Part shown: one piece after another, positions 27,122 to 37,001 of the stretch | Layout of the letters: every line of letters begins with the position of its first letter | Numbering within the stretch: the first letter of the stretch is position 1 | DNA from: Betaproteobacteria bacterium | GTDB taxonomy: Bacteria; Pseudomonadota; Gammaproteobacteria; Burkholderiales; Rhodocyclaceae | DNA: 55,663 nucleotides | Reading direction: 5' to 3' | Assembly: GCA_009781085.1 (NCBI GenBank) | Contig: WQYV01000005.1 | Location: forward strand, 1 to 55,663 | Translations under genes and position numbers: made by a program | The notes under the pieces: generated by a model | The model's database searches: none | What the model was told of the DNA's origin: nothing | What the model saw: only the letters and a program-made list of their open reading frames with translations

Positions 27122-27217
27122 CCTCGGCCTGAATGCCGAGGATTCCTCGATACGGTTTAGGGGAGCCTTCGGCTCCGTAAACGAAAAGTCTTGCTTACCC
27201 CGTCATCAATGACGGGG
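27122..27217. repeat. Three successive hairpins between htpG promoter and the tacT 3' end
   Basis: Perfect stems are CCTCGGC/GCCGAGG (27122-27141), GGAGCC-TTC-GGCTCC (27162-27176, extendable by GTTTA/TAAAC pairs) and CCCCGTCAT-CA-ATGACGGGG (27198-27217). None is followed by a strong T-run, but the last lies 19 bases beyond the tacT stop and may terminate or stabilise that minus-strand transcript. Stacked hairpins in one gap are unusual and may be repeat remnants. Confidence 0.5.
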
Positions 27218-27235
27218 ATTGCGCTCGACGCGTGT

Positions 27236-27748
27236 TCAAGCACGGATAAGGTTTTCGGCTTGCTTGCGGGTGATCCATAACGAATGCCGTGCGTGATGAA
27301 AGCGCAGAAAGCGGAACTTTTCGTAGAAAGCGGCTGCACGTTCATTTTTCGCATCCACCAGAAAAACAGCCCAGGCGATCTCACTGGCACAAGCACGCTT
27401 GAGTGCGTCAAAGAGCAAAAGGGGACCAATGCGGCGGTTCTGCATGGGCAGTGCTACAGCCAGCCTACCCAAAAGTATGGCCGGGACATTCTGGTAGCGA
27501 GGCATTTTTCCGGCAATTTCCACCGGTAAAGAGACAATAGGGATAGAAGCCGCTGAAAAGGCGTAGTAACCGAGGATAGCGGCAGGGTCATCCACAGCAC
27601 AGGCAAGAACGACGGTAGCGAAACCACGCGCAACATCCTGACCGGCCTGCCGGTGCAGATAGGCATCCAGTTCTGGCGAGCCACAGGCGAAGCCCTGCCT
27701 GTCAGATTTCCCTGTTTTCTCAGACAAGAGCGAAAAACGCAGATTCAT
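27236..27748 (-). CDS. GNAT acetyltransferase toxin, TacT-like
   Basis: Toxin of 170 residues that, by family, acetylates the amino group of aminoacyl-tRNA and stops translation. It shows FACGSPELDAYLHRQAGQD near the N-terminus, the acetyl-CoA binding loop NRRIGPLLL, and AAAFYEKFRF with the catalytic tyrosine. It overlaps the DUF1778-type antitoxin gene by 4 bases, with antitoxin first, the standard TacA-TacT order. The product appears intact. Confidence 0.92.
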   Translation of the reverse strand: MNLRFSLLSEKTGKSDRQGFACGSPELDAYLHRQAGQDVARGFATVVLACAVDDPAAILGYYAFSAASIPIVSLPVEIAGKMPRYQNVPAILLGRLAVALPMQNRRIGPLLLFDALKRACASEIAWAVFLVDAKNERAAAFYEKFRFLRFHHARHSLWITRKQAENLIRA

Positions 27749-28035
27749 TCGCTGACGACCCTGCCAGCGTACTCCCGTGCAATGTCCTCAACATACTGCG
27801 GCACCTCTTCCGCCCGATCTTCCAGCAGCGACCTGACGAGCAAGTCCTGATCCTGCATGGTCAGGCGGATTACCTTTCGCCGTTCAATGACCTGCTCTGC
27901 CCTTTCCAGGGCAGCCGCAATGACAAAATCCGTGCGCGTCCGCCCCTCCATGGATGCGGCACGATCGATGATGTCCCTTACTTCCTGCGGAACGCGTAGA
28001 TCCATACGCGATGGTTGTACGGCGTGCTGAGCCAT
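27745..28035 (-). CDS. DUF1778 ribbon-helix-helix antitoxin, TacA-like
   Basis: Antitoxin of 96 residues. The N-terminal ribbon-helix-helix (RMDLRVPQEVRDIIDRAASMEGRTRTDFV, about residues 10-38) binds DNA; the C-terminal tail (DQDLLVRSLLEDRAE to the end) wraps the toxin. The start at 28035 (MAQHAVQPSR) has GGAGG at 5-6 bases. A longer reading to 28131 would run through the promoter and is rejected. Its operator is probably the TGTACG direct repeat. Confidence 0.92.
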   Translation of the reverse strand: MAQHAVQPSRMDLRVPQEVRDIIDRAASMEGRTRTDFVIAAALERAEQVIERRKVIRLTMQDQDLLVRSLLEDRAEEVPQYVEDIAREYAGRVVSE

Positions 28036-28053
28036 AATGTCCTCCATGCCGTG

Positions 28054-28082
28054 AATGTACGGATTATTTCTGTACGCGTCAA
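28054..28082 (-). promoter_or_regulatory. Promoter and operator of the tacA-tacT pair
   Basis: On the minus strand TTGACG (28082-28077) and TACATT (28059-28054) are 17 bases apart, a good sigma-70 promoter. On the plus strand TGTACG occurs at 28056-28061 and 28071-28076, in direct repeat 15 bases apart, one copy over the -10 and one in the spacer next to the -35. Repressor sites so placed fit autoregulation by the antitoxin. The start would be near 28047, just ahead of the GGAGG. Confidence 0.65.
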
Positions 28083-28226
28083 GAAACTGTATGCAACGTA
28101 TCTCACTTCCTGCGAACTGCACCCGTTCCAAGCCAAGTTTGGTCTTAAATTAATTTTTATAAAATACCTTGTAATTTTTATATATATAACCCACATTAAT
28201 AATGTAAATTTTTTTGGAGTCCTAAA

Positions 28227-28502
28227 ATGCGTAAACGCCATGAAAACCGTTTGTACGATCTTTTTGACCATGTCCAATACGATGGGTACGCCGTTGCCAA
28301 GTGTTGGAAACTCTTAGTCTGGTTTGGTTATGAGAGATATACTGTTGGCATACGTCGTGACATTCAAAATTATTGGACTGAGTGGGAGGACAGAGATAAA
28401 AACACTGACGAAGAGTTGGTTTTCCTCCGACCCAAAGGCAGCGCTGGCTCAGATGTAATTATTATGCAAAAAAGGTATTTTGTTGCCGAAGACAGCGAGT
28501 AG
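28227..28502 (+). CDS. Small hypothetical protein
   Basis: Not recognised. The 91-residue product has many aromatic and charged residues (KLLVWFGYERYTVG, DIQNYWTEWED) and neither signal nor membrane helix. GGAG lies about 8 bases before the ATG, and an A+T-rich segment with TATATATAA (about 28180) is upstream, a possible promoter. The A+T richness of its promoter and its place between a toxin-antitoxin pair and mnmC suggest an accessory gene. It may be an orphan regulator or phage-type protein; no function is proposed. Confidence 0.55.
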   Translation: MRKRHENRLYDLFDHVQYDGYAVAKCWKLLVWFGYERYTVGIRRDIQNYWTEWEDRDKNTDEELVFLRPKGSAGSDVIIMQKRYFVAEDSE

Positions 28503-28540
28503 CGCACTCTTAACCTTTTCTCGACCTCGGTACGCATTCC

Positions 28541-30436
28541 ATGCTCATCCAGCCCGCCACGCTCCAGTTCGCCCCGGACGGCACACCCTACTCAGGTCTG
28601 TTCGACGATGTCTATCACTCCGCCGACGGAGGGCTTGGGCAGGCGCGGCATGTTTTTCTGGGCGGAAACGACCTGCCGGAACGCTGGCGCGGGCGGGATC
28701 GTTTCGTCATCGTGGAAACGGGGTTCGGGCTTGGGCTGAATTTTTTGGCTACCTGGGCGGCCTGGCGGGAAGACGCTGCCCGTTCGCGGGTGCTGCATTT
28801 CATTTCCTGCGAGTTGCACCCGTTCCGCGTCGACGATCTGGCGCGGCTCCACGCCAACTGGCCGGAGCTTGCGCCGCTTGCCGCGCAGTTGCGTGCCCAA
28901 TGGCCCGTGCCCGCAAGCGGGATGCACCGCCTGCATCTGGACGAGGGGCGGGTGTGCCTGACCCTGTATTTTGGTGACGTCCGCGAGGGGCTGGCGCAGG
29001 TCGACGCTTCAGCCGACGCCTTTTTTCTGGACGGCTTTTCCCCTGCCAAAAACCCGGTCATGTGGTCGGCGCGAGTCTTTCATCTGCTCTCGCGACTGGC
29101 CACCCCAGGGGCGACCCTGTCGACGTGGTCGGTTGCGGGAGAAGTGCGCGAAGGTTTGCGCCGTGCACGGTTCATCGTGGAAAAAGCACCCGGTTTCGGC
29201 GGCAAGCGGCAGATGCTGCGCGGTGCGATTCATCCAGAGGCACGTGCCCGCCAGCCATCCCCACCCCCGGCCTTGCGTCAGGCGGTCATCATCGGCGCAG
29301 GCGCGGCGGGGACGGCAGTTTGCGAGCGTTTGTGCGCACGCGGTTGGGATCTCGACATCATCGATTCCGCCGATGGCACAGGCCGGGGGGCTTCCGGCAA
29401 CCATGCCGGGGTGTTGCGCCCACAGCCCAGTTTCGACGACAACCGGATGAGCCGCATCACACGCGCCGGGGCGCTGTATGCCTGGCAACGCATCAATGAA
29501 GCCCTCGCTTCGGGTGCGAAACTCCGGGCGGCGGCTTGCGGGGTTTTCCATCTCGCACGCGACGCGGAACAGGAAATGAAGATGCGGGCCGTGGTCGAAC
29601 GCCTCGCCCTGCCCGAAGAATTGCTTCGGCAGGCCGACGGCACCGAGGCGAGCGACATCATCGGCTGGCGCGTTCCTTACGGCGGCTGGCATTTTCCGGG
29701 TTGCGGATGGGTGCAGCCCCCAAGCCTTTGCGCGGCCAACCTCGCCAAGTTCCCGGAACGTGTCCGCATGCACTGGTCGTGCCTCGTCGCGGGGATCGAG
29801 CGCCGTGGGGAGTGCTGGCATGCGCTCGCCGCCGATGGCCGCACCATTGCCAGCGCACCGGTCATGATCCTCGCCGCCGGAACCGGGCTGCCCGGTTTTG
29901 CGCAGGCCAAGGATGTGCCGGTGTTCAGCGCACGCGGACAGGTCAGTGTGTTGCCCGCCGTAACAGGCAGCGCCCCGCGTGCGGTCGTCTGCCAGGGCGG
30001 CTACGTGACGCCCGAAGTCGACGGCTTGCGCTGCGCGGGATCGAGCTTCGATGTCGGCGACCCCGACCCTGCCCCGCGCCTGACTGACCAGCAGGCCAAC
30101 CTCGCCAAGCTGGAAAGCATCCTGCCCGGCTACACCAAAGGGCTGGATGCCGTCACGCTTGGCGCACGGGTCGGTTTCCGCCCGGTTTCACCAGACCGCC
30201 TGCCACTGGTTGGACCTGTACCCATCGACGCCCAATCCTGTCATCCGGGGCTGTATGTCCTCTCCGGCTTCGGTGCACGCGGGTTGGCTTGGGCGGCACT
30301 CACGGGTGAATTGCTGGCGTCACGGATAGAAGGCGAACCGCTACCGCTGGAGCGTGAGCTTGCTGACGCCATGGATCCCAAACGGTTTTTCATACATCGA
30401 AACCGGAAACGTATCACGGATAAAACAATTATCTGA
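28541..30436 (+). CDS. mnmC: Bifunctional tRNA wobble-uridine modification enzyme MnmC
   Basis: Completes mnm5s2U34 in tRNA: the C-terminal FAD oxidase removes the carboxymethyl group, then the N-terminal methyltransferase adds methyl. The 631-residue product has the methyltransferase half (SAM loop ETGFGLGLNF at 59-68, DGFSPAKNP at 164-172) and the FAD half starting at VIIGAGAAGTAV (GxGxxG at 252-257), with late GARVGFRPVSPDRLPLVGP and GFGARGLAWA. The length is normal for a fused MnmC. It starts 38 bases after the small unknown gene. Confidence 0.95.
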   Translation: MLIQPATLQFAPDGTPYSGLFDDVYHSADGGLGQARHVFLGGNDLPERWRGRDRFVIVETGFGLGLNFLATWAAWREDAARSRVLHFISCELHPFRVDDLARLHANWPELAPLAAQLRAQWPVPASGMHRLHLDEGRVCLTLYFGDVREGLAQVDASADAFFLDGFSPAKNPVMWSARVFHLLSRLATPGATLSTWSVAGEVREGLRRARFIVEKAPGFGGKRQMLRGAIHPEARARQPSPPPALRQAVIIGAGAAGTAVCERLCARGWDLDIIDSADGTGRGASGNHAGVLRPQPSFDDNRMSRITRAGALYAWQRINEALASGAKLRAAACGVFHLARDAEQEMKMRAVVERLALPEELLRQADGTEASDIIGWRVPYGGWHFPGCGWVQPPSLCAANLAKFPERVRMHWSCLVAGIERRGECWHALAADGRTIASAPVMILAAGTGLPGFAQAKDVPVFSARGQVSVLPAVTGSAPRAVVCQGGYVTPEVDGLRCAGSSFDVGDPDPAPRLTDQQANLAKLESILPGYTKGLDAVTLGARVGFRPVSPDRLPLVGPVPIDAQSCHPGLYVLSGFGARGLAWAALTGELLASRIEGEPLPLERELADAMDPKRFFIHRNRKRITDKTII

Positions 30437-30517
30437 ACTGACGGCGTGAAGAAAAACCAGTGTCAACTTTCACTTTCGTAATATACAGTCTAGATAAATT
30501 TCCAACCATATACTTTT

Positions 30518-32569
30518 ATGCCCTACAGGCTCTCCATCTTATTGAGCAGTCTTGCGCTTGCCACTGTTTTCGCAGCCATCGGCTGGGACTTGTATGGGCA
30601 GGCTGACAAATATTTTGAAATCGCCCTTGTCAGCAGCAGTGCTAGGATTCGCAGTGTTTATGCCGCCCAGAACGAAGCGCTGGCGCAGCGTGCGCAAACC
30701 CTGGCTTACAGCATTGCCTCCAATGCCGAAATCCAACGCCTGCTTGACGAAGCCAACGAAACCGTGCACGCCGGGCGCGGACACAATAAAAATGATGATG
30801 ATATGCGAACAGCACACGTGCGGCACGCCTTTCAGGAACAAGTGGAGTACCAATGGGACAAACTGCATACCCGCTACGAGGTTCAGCATCTGCAATTCCT
30901 GCTTCCTGATGGTACATCCTTCCTACGCATGAACGCGCCAACCTGTTTTGGCGATACCTCTACTGCGGTTCGCCCCATGCTGGCTAGCATCGTGCTGCAA
31001 AAACGCGGCTCGCTTAGCGGTTTCGAGATCGAGCGCGCCTATGCCGGCGTACTCGGTATCGCGGCAGCCGAACGTACCTTGCCTGATGGCAGCGAACGCC
31101 ATGTTGGTATCGTGGAAGTCGGTTTCGACATGGGCGCACTTCTGAACAGCCTCGACAAACAGCTTGATACAGGCATTGCCCTGCTGCTCGATAGCAAACG
31201 GGTTTCCGATGTCATGCTAGAGAGTTACTGGCCCACGATAGGAACCCAGCAGCGTTTCATCCTCGCAGCAAACCGTCCGGAAGCGAAAGACTGGCTCAAG
31301 GCCGGATTATTGCCCGAAAACGGAAACTCGCCACAAGGCCACCTATTCACCTGGAAAGGACATAACTTCCACCTCATCGCTTTCGCGCTCAACGATTACC
31401 AGAGCCTGTCCGATCCCCAGTTCAGTCCGCCGGGAACCGTGCTGATCTGGCGCGATATCACTGACCAGGCCAAACTCCTGCAAGAAAACCATAAGACCGT
31501 GATAGTCAATACGCTGGTTGCCTGGGTAGTCGCCCAAATTTTCCTGCTCGTACTACTGTACGCGCTACGCCGCGAATGGGAACGCCAACTGAAGCAAAAC
31601 ACGGCCACCATCAAAAACCTCCTGCAACACAACGCCCTGCTCCTTGATACTGCCGCCGATGGTATTTGTGGTGTTGATAAGTATGGTTGCATCACCTTCA
31701 TCAACCGCGCTGCGCTTACTATGCACGGTTTTCAGCTAAAAGAAGTCATGGGCAAGGATCCAAACGAGCTTTTCTATCATCATGGTTCCGACGACCACCC
31801 TGGTTCGGCGAAAGTTTGCCCGGTCACGCAAACCTTGGAAGATGGCAAGCCACGCGAATCGGAAGAGTGGCTTTTCCGGCGCGACGGTAGCAGCTTCCCT
31901 GCGAAAGTGGCGATTACGCCCATCTTTGAACAGGGACAGAGGAATGGTGCGGTAATCGTCTTTCACGACATTACCGAACAACGTAACCGTCAAGAAGCCC
32001 TGCTGCACTTAGCCACCACCGATTCGCTTACCGGGGTCAGCAACCGCCGTCATTTCCTCCACCAACTCGACGCCGAACTGGCACGTCAGCGTCGTCATGG
32101 CGGAAAGGCATCAATCCTGATGACCGACCTCGATTTCTTCAAGCGTATCAATGACGAATACGGGCACGCCACCGGAGATGCCGTGTTGAGCCACTTCGTA
32201 CATATCGTCCGTCAAACCGTGCGGCGCAGCGACATCATCGGCCGCCTGGGTGGCGAGGAATTCGCCGTCCTGCTACCCGGCGACGGCACGGACGGTGCGC
32301 GCGAACTCGCCGAGCGGTTGCGGCACGCTTTCGAGAACAATTCAACCAAGGTCGACGGTACAGCTATTGCATGCACGGTCAGCATTGGCATCTCGGATTT
32401 ACTCACTGATGACGTAAGCGCCGACGAGCCGCTACATCGGGCTGACAAGGCTCTCTACGCCGCAAAGGCGGCAGGGCGTAACCGCACTGAACTCTACGAT
32501 CCGGCCTGGCAACGACCCGACCCTGAAGATGGAAGCAAGGGCATGGACGAACGCAGGTGCGAACGTTGA
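30518..32569 (+). CDS. Membrane diguanylate cyclase with periplasmic sensor, PAS and GGDEF domains
   Basis: Makes cyclic di-GMP from GTP. The 683-residue product has a first helix (about 4-24), a large periplasmic Cache-like region (about 25-325, with LQFLLPDGTSFLRMN), a second helix (about 327-347), a PAS domain (about 365-490) and a GGDEF domain from about 500. The active site is an intact GGEEF (578-582), and the inhibitory site RRSD (569-572) lies 5 residues before it, so product inhibition is expected. No EAL domain. The stop abuts the stop of the converging gltX gene. Being close to an exopolysaccharide locus, it may control matrix production; that is inference. Confidence 0.92.
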   Translation: MPYRLSILLSSLALATVFAAIGWDLYGQADKYFEIALVSSSARIRSVYAAQNEALAQRAQTLAYSIASNAEIQRLLDEANETVHAGRGHNKNDDDMRTAHVRHAFQEQVEYQWDKLHTRYEVQHLQFLLPDGTSFLRMNAPTCFGDTSTAVRPMLASIVLQKRGSLSGFEIERAYAGVLGIAAAERTLPDGSERHVGIVEVGFDMGALLNSLDKQLDTGIALLLDSKRVSDVMLESYWPTIGTQQRFILAANRPEAKDWLKAGLLPENGNSPQGHLFTWKGHNFHLIAFALNDYQSLSDPQFSPPGTVLIWRDITDQAKLLQENHKTVIVNTLVAWVVAQIFLLVLLYALRREWERQLKQNTATIKNLLQHNALLLDTAADGICGVDKYGCITFINRAALTMHGFQLKEVMGKDPNELFYHHGSDDHPGSAKVCPVTQTLEDGKPRESEEWLFRRDGSSFPAKVAITPIFEQGQRNGAVIVFHDITEQRNRQEALLHLATTDSLTGVSNRRHFLHQLDAELARQRRHGGKASILMTDLDFFKRINDEYGHATGDAVLSHFVHIVRQTVRRSDIIGRLGGEEFAVLLPGDGTDGARELAERLRHAFENNSTKVDGTAIACTVSIGISDLLTDDVSADEPLHRADKALYAAKAAGRNRTELYDPAWQRPDPEDGSKGMDERRCER

Positions 32570-33964
32570 TCAGCGCAGCCGCGTCAGCCTTTGCAGTGTC
32601 CGTTCGCGCCCAAGCACTTCCAGGACAGCATCGATCGACGGCGTATGTTCCACGCCAAGCAAGGCTACCCGCAGGGGAATGGCGATTTGCGGCATTTTCA
32701 GGCTGCATTCTTTCATCACGTCTTTGATCGCCTGGTTGATTGCGCCCTTTTCCCACTCCAGCAACGCTGCAAGCCGCGTTTTGAGAACCACGAGTGCCTC
32801 CCGTGCTGGGGCGGTGAGATGCTTATCGGCAAGGTCAGCGGGAATTTCATCTAATTGGCAGAACGGTGCAGCGGCATCTGCCAGTTCGACGAGGCTGCCT
32901 GCACGTTCTCTGTAGAGCGCCACGACGGCGGCGAGGCCGGGGCTGGCTTGCGGGTTGATGCCGCGCTTGAGCAATCGGACGGCGACGTCTTCCACAAGGC
33001 GGTTCACATCCGCCGCCTTAATGTAATGCGCATCGAGCCAGATCAGTTTGTCCATGTCGAAGCGCGCTGCCGAAGGTGTGATGTGATCAAGACCGAACCA
33101 TTCGACGAACTGTTCACGGCTGAAAAGTTCATCGTCGCCGTGGCTCCAACCCAGGCGCGCAAGGTAATTGACGACCGCCTCCGGCAAAAAACCGTCTTCG
33201 TGATACTGCATCACGCTCACCGCGCCATGGCGCTTGGAGAGTTTCGTCCCGTCGCCGCCGAGGATCATCGACAAGTGTGCGTACTGCGGCAACGGCGCGC
33301 CAAGTGCAGTTAGCACGTTGATCTGGCGCGGCGTGTTATTGACGTGGTCGTCCCCTCGGATGACATGGGTGATACCCATGTCCCAATCGTCGACCACCAC
33401 GCAGAAGTTATAGGTTGGTGACCCATCTGCACGGGCAATGATGAAATCGTCCAACTCGGCATTGCCGATCTGGATTGGCCCTTTGACCAAGTCATCCCAG
33501 GCCACCAAACCGTCAATCGGGTTCCGGAAACGCACCACTGGTTCCACACCCTCTGGCGGGGGCGGCAGCATCCTGCCAGGCTCAGGTCGCCAGCGCCCAT
33601 CGTAACGTGGCTTTTCATTACGCGATTCCTGCGTAGCGCGTAGGGCATCGAGTTCTTCTTTCGAGGTGTAACAGTAATAAGCCGTACCGGCAGCAAGCAT
33701 CTGCCGGATCACTTCCCTGTAACGTTCCATGCGCCGCGTCTGATAGAACGGCCCTTCATCGTGTTCCAGCCCAAGCCATGCCATGCCGTCGAAAATGGCC
33801 TGCACGGCCTCTGGCGTAGAGCGCACGAGGTCGGTATCTTCGATACGCAGGATGAAACTGCCACCGTGGTGGCGGGCATATGCCCACGAAAACAGCGCGG
33901 TACGCGCCCCTCCAATATGCAGGTAGCCAGTTGGGCTGGGAGCAAAGCGGGTACGGACAGTCAT
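32570..33964 (-). CDS. gltX: Glutamyl-tRNA synthetase
   Basis: Charges tRNA-Glu in translation; glutamyl-tRNA also feeds tetrapyrrole synthesis. The 464-residue product has the class I signatures ([11 protein letters not shown] near residue 12 and KLSKRHG near 240), [12 protein letters not shown] and a C-terminal anticodon-binding domain. Length is normal. It is last after manC on the minus strand with a 111-base gap, so it probably has its own promoter too. Its stop directly abuts that of the cyclase gene, leaving no room for a terminator between them. Confidence 0.97.
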   Translation of the reverse strand: MTVRTRFAPSPTGYLHIGGARTALFSWAYARHHGGSFILRIEDTDLVRSTPEAVQAIFDGMAWLGLEHDEGPFYQTRRMERYREVIRQMLAAGTAYYCYTSKEELDALRATQESRNEKPRYDGRWRPEPGRMLPPPPEGVEPVVRFRNPIDGLVAWDDLVKGPIQIGNAELDDFIIARADGSPTYNFCVVVDDWDMGITHVIRGDDHVNNTPRQINVLTALGAPLPQYAHLSMILGGDGTKLSKRHGAVSVMQYHEDGFLPEAVVNYLARLGWSHGDDELFSREQFVEWFGLDHITPSAARFDMDKLIWLDAHYIKAADVNRLVEDVAVRLLKRGINPQASPGLAAVVALYRERAGSLVELADAAAPFCQLDEIPADLADKHLTAPAREALVVLKTRLAALLEWEKGAINQAIKDVMKECSLKMPQIAIPLRVALLGVEHTPSIDAVLEVLGRERTLQRLTRLR

Positions 33965-34075
33965 GATTGTATTCCGGATTCAGCGGCAAAATGCAGGCGC
34001 GAAAGCTTACCGCACTCAACCGGGAACAAAAACAGGTGTGTTACGAAATGAAATGCTTACGACGCATTTATTCCA

Positions 34076-35524
34076 TTATTGCATACGCCCGTAAACGTCC
34101 TCGAAACGGACAATGTCGTCTTCGCCCAAGTAACTGCCGGACTGCACTTCGATGATTTCAAGCGGCACGCACCCTGGATTGCTTAGGCGATGACGGACAC
34201 CCAGCGGGATATAGGTCGATTCATTCTCGCTGAGCAGGAAGGTCTCCTCACCACATTGCACCTCGGCCGTCCCCCGCACCACGATCCAGTGCTCGGCACG
34301 ATGGTGGTGCATTTGTAGGGACAGGCTCGCCCCCGGATTGACCACGATGCGCTTGACCTGGAAGCGGTCCCCGCTGTCGATGGAGTCGTACCACCCCCAG
34401 GGACGGAACACCTTGCGGTGATGATGGCCGTGGCTACGCCCTTCCGCTTTGAGGCGCTCAACCACTTTCTTGACATTCTGGGCGTTGTTTTTTGAAGTTA
34501 CCAGTACAGCATCAGCAGTTTCCACCACTACCATGTCTTCACATCCCACTGCCGCCACCAGTCGATGGCTAGCGTAGACGAGCGTCCCGTGGCTGCCGTG
34601 CAGAAGCACATCGCCCCGCACCACGTTACCGTCGACATCATGCGGCAAAACCGTCCAGAGCGCGTCCCACGCCCCCACGTCTGACCAACCTGCAGCCAGC
34701 GGCACCACCACGCCCTGCCCCAATTGCGGCGCACTACGCAGTTTTTCCATCACTGCATAGTCGATGGAGTCGGGAGGGCATGCCTCAAAAGCAGCGCGCC
34801 CCACGCGCAGGAAATCGGCGTCTTTCGCACGCCCGGTATAGGCATCGCGACACGCTTGGTCAATGTCAGGCCGAAAATGTGTAAGCGCGGCCAGCCATAC
34901 CGAGGCACGGAACATGAAAATGCCGCTGTTCCAGAAATATGCGCCGCTAGCGACGTAACGTGTAGCGGTTTCAGCATTGGGTTTTTCGACGAATTCAGCC
35001 AGTTCCCGCGCCACGTTCCCGGAAACGATAGTGCCTGCGCGGATATAACCATAGCCGGTTTCTGCATGTTCAGGCACAACGCCGAAGCATACCAGCGCAC
35101 CTGCCTCCGCCTGGCGTGCGCCTTCGGCAACGGCTTGCTGAAAAATAGCGCGGTCATTGATGACGTGATCAGCCGGCATGACCAGCAACACGGGGTCTTC
35201 ACCAGCAACGACCGCCTCTAGCGCCGCCAAGGTCAAGGCAGGCGCAGTATTGCGCCCCATGGGTTCAAGCAGGATGCACGCCTCTTTTACACCGATCTGG
35301 CGAAATTGTTCGGCAATGATGAAGCGGTATTCTTCGTTGCTCACTACCAGCAGGCGTGGATCGATTTTGTCCTCACCGCCAAAGCCTTCAAGCCTCGCCA
35401 CCGTTTCCTGAAGCATAGAATGCTCGCCAATCAGCGGCAAGAGTTGCTTGGGATAAGCCTCGCGCGAAGCTGGCCATAACCGGGTTCCCGAACCACCGGA
35501 AAGGATGACTGTTCTGATTGTCAT
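34076..35524 (-). CDS. manC: Mannose-1-phosphate guanylyltransferase / mannose-6-phosphate isomerase
   Basis: Makes GDP-mannose, and by its C-terminal cupin may isomerise fructose-6-phosphate to mannose-6-phosphate. The 482-residue product has the nucleotidyl loop LSGGSGTRLWPASREAYPKQ at the start, FVEKPNAET, and the cupin block FRPWGWYDSIDSGDRFQVKR with metal ligands in QMHHHRAEHW. It is the fifth gene of the rfbBDAC group, 34 bases after rfbC, so rhamnose and mannose precursors appear to be made together. Other names in use are algA, cpsB and xanB. Confidence 0.93.
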   Translation of the reverse strand: MTIRTVILSGGSGTRLWPASREAYPKQLLPLIGEHSMLQETVARLEGFGGEDKIDPRLLVVSNEEYRFIIAEQFRQIGVKEACILLEPMGRNTAPALTLAALEAVVAGEDPVLLVMPADHVINDRAIFQQAVAEGARQAEAGALVCFGVVPEHAETGYGYIRAGTIVSGNVARELAEFVEKPNAETATRYVASGAYFWNSGIFMFRASVWLAALTHFRPDIDQACRDAYTGRAKDADFLRVGRAAFEACPPDSIDYAVMEKLRSAPQLGQGVVVPLAAGWSDVGAWDALWTVLPHDVDGNVVRGDVLLHGSHGTLVYASHRLVAAVGCEDMVVVETADAVLVTSKNNAQNVKKVVERLKAEGRSHGHHHRKVFRPWGWYDSIDSGDRFQVKRIVVNPGASLSLQMHHHRAEHWIVVRGTAEVQCGEETFLLSENESTYIPLGVRHRLSNPGCVPLEIIEVQSGSYLGEDDIVRFEDVYGRMQ

Positions 35525-35558
35525 TTGTTATTTCTCTGCGCCTGCCCAGGCAGGAACC

Positions 35559-36113
35559 TCACAAATCGCAGGCTTCCGCGTCTTTCAACCGTCGCCCTAC
35601 CCTATCTTTTTCGGATAGCAAGGGTTCACCCAATCCCGCCAGTGGCCATTCGATGCTGATGTCCGGATCGTTCCAGAGGATACACCGCTCATATTCCGGT
35701 GCGTAGTAATCGGTGGCCTTGTACAAGAAATCGGCGCTTCCGCTCAAAACAATGAACGCATGCGCAAAGCCGGGTGGAATCCAGAACATGCGATGTGTGT
35801 CCCCGTCAAGCTCGACTCCAGCCCAACGCCCGAAATGTGGGGAACCCCGGCGCACATCCACCGCCACATCGAACACTCGCCCCTGCGTCACCCTGACGAG
35901 CTTGCCTTGCGCTTGCCGGACTTGATAATGCAGCCCCCGCAACACGCCGCGTGTCGAGCGCGAATGGTTGTCCTGCACGAAAACAGGGTTAAGCCCGGTT
36001 GCCTCATGAAATACGCGCGCGTTGTAGCTCTCAAGAAAAAAGCCGCGTGCATCGCCAAACACTTTCGGTTCAAGAACCAGCACGCCCGGCAACGAAGTGG
36101 GAATGACATTCAT
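35559..36113 (-). CDS. rfbC: dTDP-4-dehydrorhamnose 3,5-epimerase
   Basis: Third step of dTDP-L-rhamnose synthesis. The 184-residue product shows IPTSLPGVLVLEPKVFGDARG, the FVQDNHSRSTRGVLRGLHYQ motif with the catalytic His, VDVRRGSPHFG, and GFAHAFIVLSG. ATG 36113 overlaps the rfbA stop by one base; the TTG just before it is not needed. Confidence 0.96.
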   Translation of the reverse strand: MNVIPTSLPGVLVLEPKVFGDARGFFLESYNARVFHEATGLNPVFVQDNHSRSTRGVLRGLHYQVRQAQGKLVRVTQGRVFDVAVDVRRGSPHFGRWAGVELDGDTHRMFWIPPGFAHAFIVLSGSADFLYKATDYYAPEYERCILWNDPDISIEWPLAGLGEPLLSEKDRVGRRLKDAEACDL

Positions 36114-36997
36114 CAAAATACCTGGTCTTCAAGCAAACGTTGCAGATAGCGCCCATAGTCATTCTTTGCCAGCGCAACCGCCTGGCGCATAAGCGCCTCA
36201 TCATCGATCCATCCCGCCCGCCAAGCAATTTCTTCCGGACAAGACACCTTGAGCCCCTGGCGCTTTTCGATGGTCTGGATGAAAAGCCCCGCCTCCAGCA
36301 AGCTCTCATGAGTCCCAGTATCGAGCCAGGCGTGGCCGCGTCCCATTACCTGTACATCAAGTTCCCCCCAAACCAGGTATTGAGAGTTGACATCAGTGAT
36401 TTCCAGTTCCCCGCGTGCACTGGGCTTCAAACCAGCGGCAACATCGGCCACCCGGTTATCGTAAAAATAAAGCCCTGTTACCGCGTAACGGCTTCTGGGC
36501 TTTGCCGGTTTCTCTTCCAGGCTCACGGCATGACCGGCAGAATCAAACTCGACCACGCCGTAACGTTCGGGGTCGTTGACCGGATAAGCGAACACCGTCG
36601 CACCTGATGGCTGTGCGTTGGCGCGAAGCAGGTCATTGCCCAGGTCATGACCGTAAAAAAGGTTGTCGCCCAACACCAGCGCTGATGGGGCATCGCCAAC
36701 AAAGTCCCTGCCGATGATGAAAGCCTGCGCCAACCCATCCGGACTCGGCTGTACCGCGTAGGAAATATTGATTCCCCACTGCCCGCCGCTACCGAGCAAT
36801 TGCTCGAAACGTGGGGTGTCCTGCGGCGTGGAGATGACGAGAACATCTCGGATACTGGCAAGCATCAGCGTCGAAAGCGGGTAATAAACCATTGGCTTAT
36901 CATAGACCGGCAGCAATTGCTTGGACACGGCCAGCGTGGCCGGGTGTAGCCGGGTTCCAGAACCGCCGGCAAGGAGGATACCTTTGCGTGTTTTCAT
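36113..36997 (-). CDS. rfbA: Glucose-1-phosphate thymidylyltransferase
   Basis: First step of dTDP-L-rhamnose synthesis: joins glucose-1-phosphate and dTTP. The 294-residue product has the loop [50 protein letters not shown] and [10 protein letters not shown]. Normal length. It starts 4 bases after rfbD and overlaps rfbC by one base. Confidence 0.97.
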   Translation of the reverse strand: MKTRKGILLAGGSGTRLHPATLAVSKQLLPVYDKPMVYYPLSTLMLASIRDVLVISTPQDTPRFEQLLGSGGQWGINISYAVQPSPDGLAQAFIIGRDFVGDAPSALVLGDNLFYGHDLGNDLLRANAQPSGATVFAYPVNDPERYGVVEFDSAGHAVSLEEKPAKPRSRYAVTGLYFYDNRVADVAAGLKPSARGELEITDVNSQYLVWGELDVQVMGRGHAWLDTGTHESLLEAGLFIQTIEKRQGLKVSCPEEIAWRAGWIDDEALMRQAVALAKNDYGRYLQRLLEDQVF

Positions 36998-37001
36998 TTT
37001 T

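Noticed and set aside
27745-28131. Longer antitoxin reading from 28131
   Set aside because: It would translate through the -35/-10 region; ATG 28035 has a good ribosome site.
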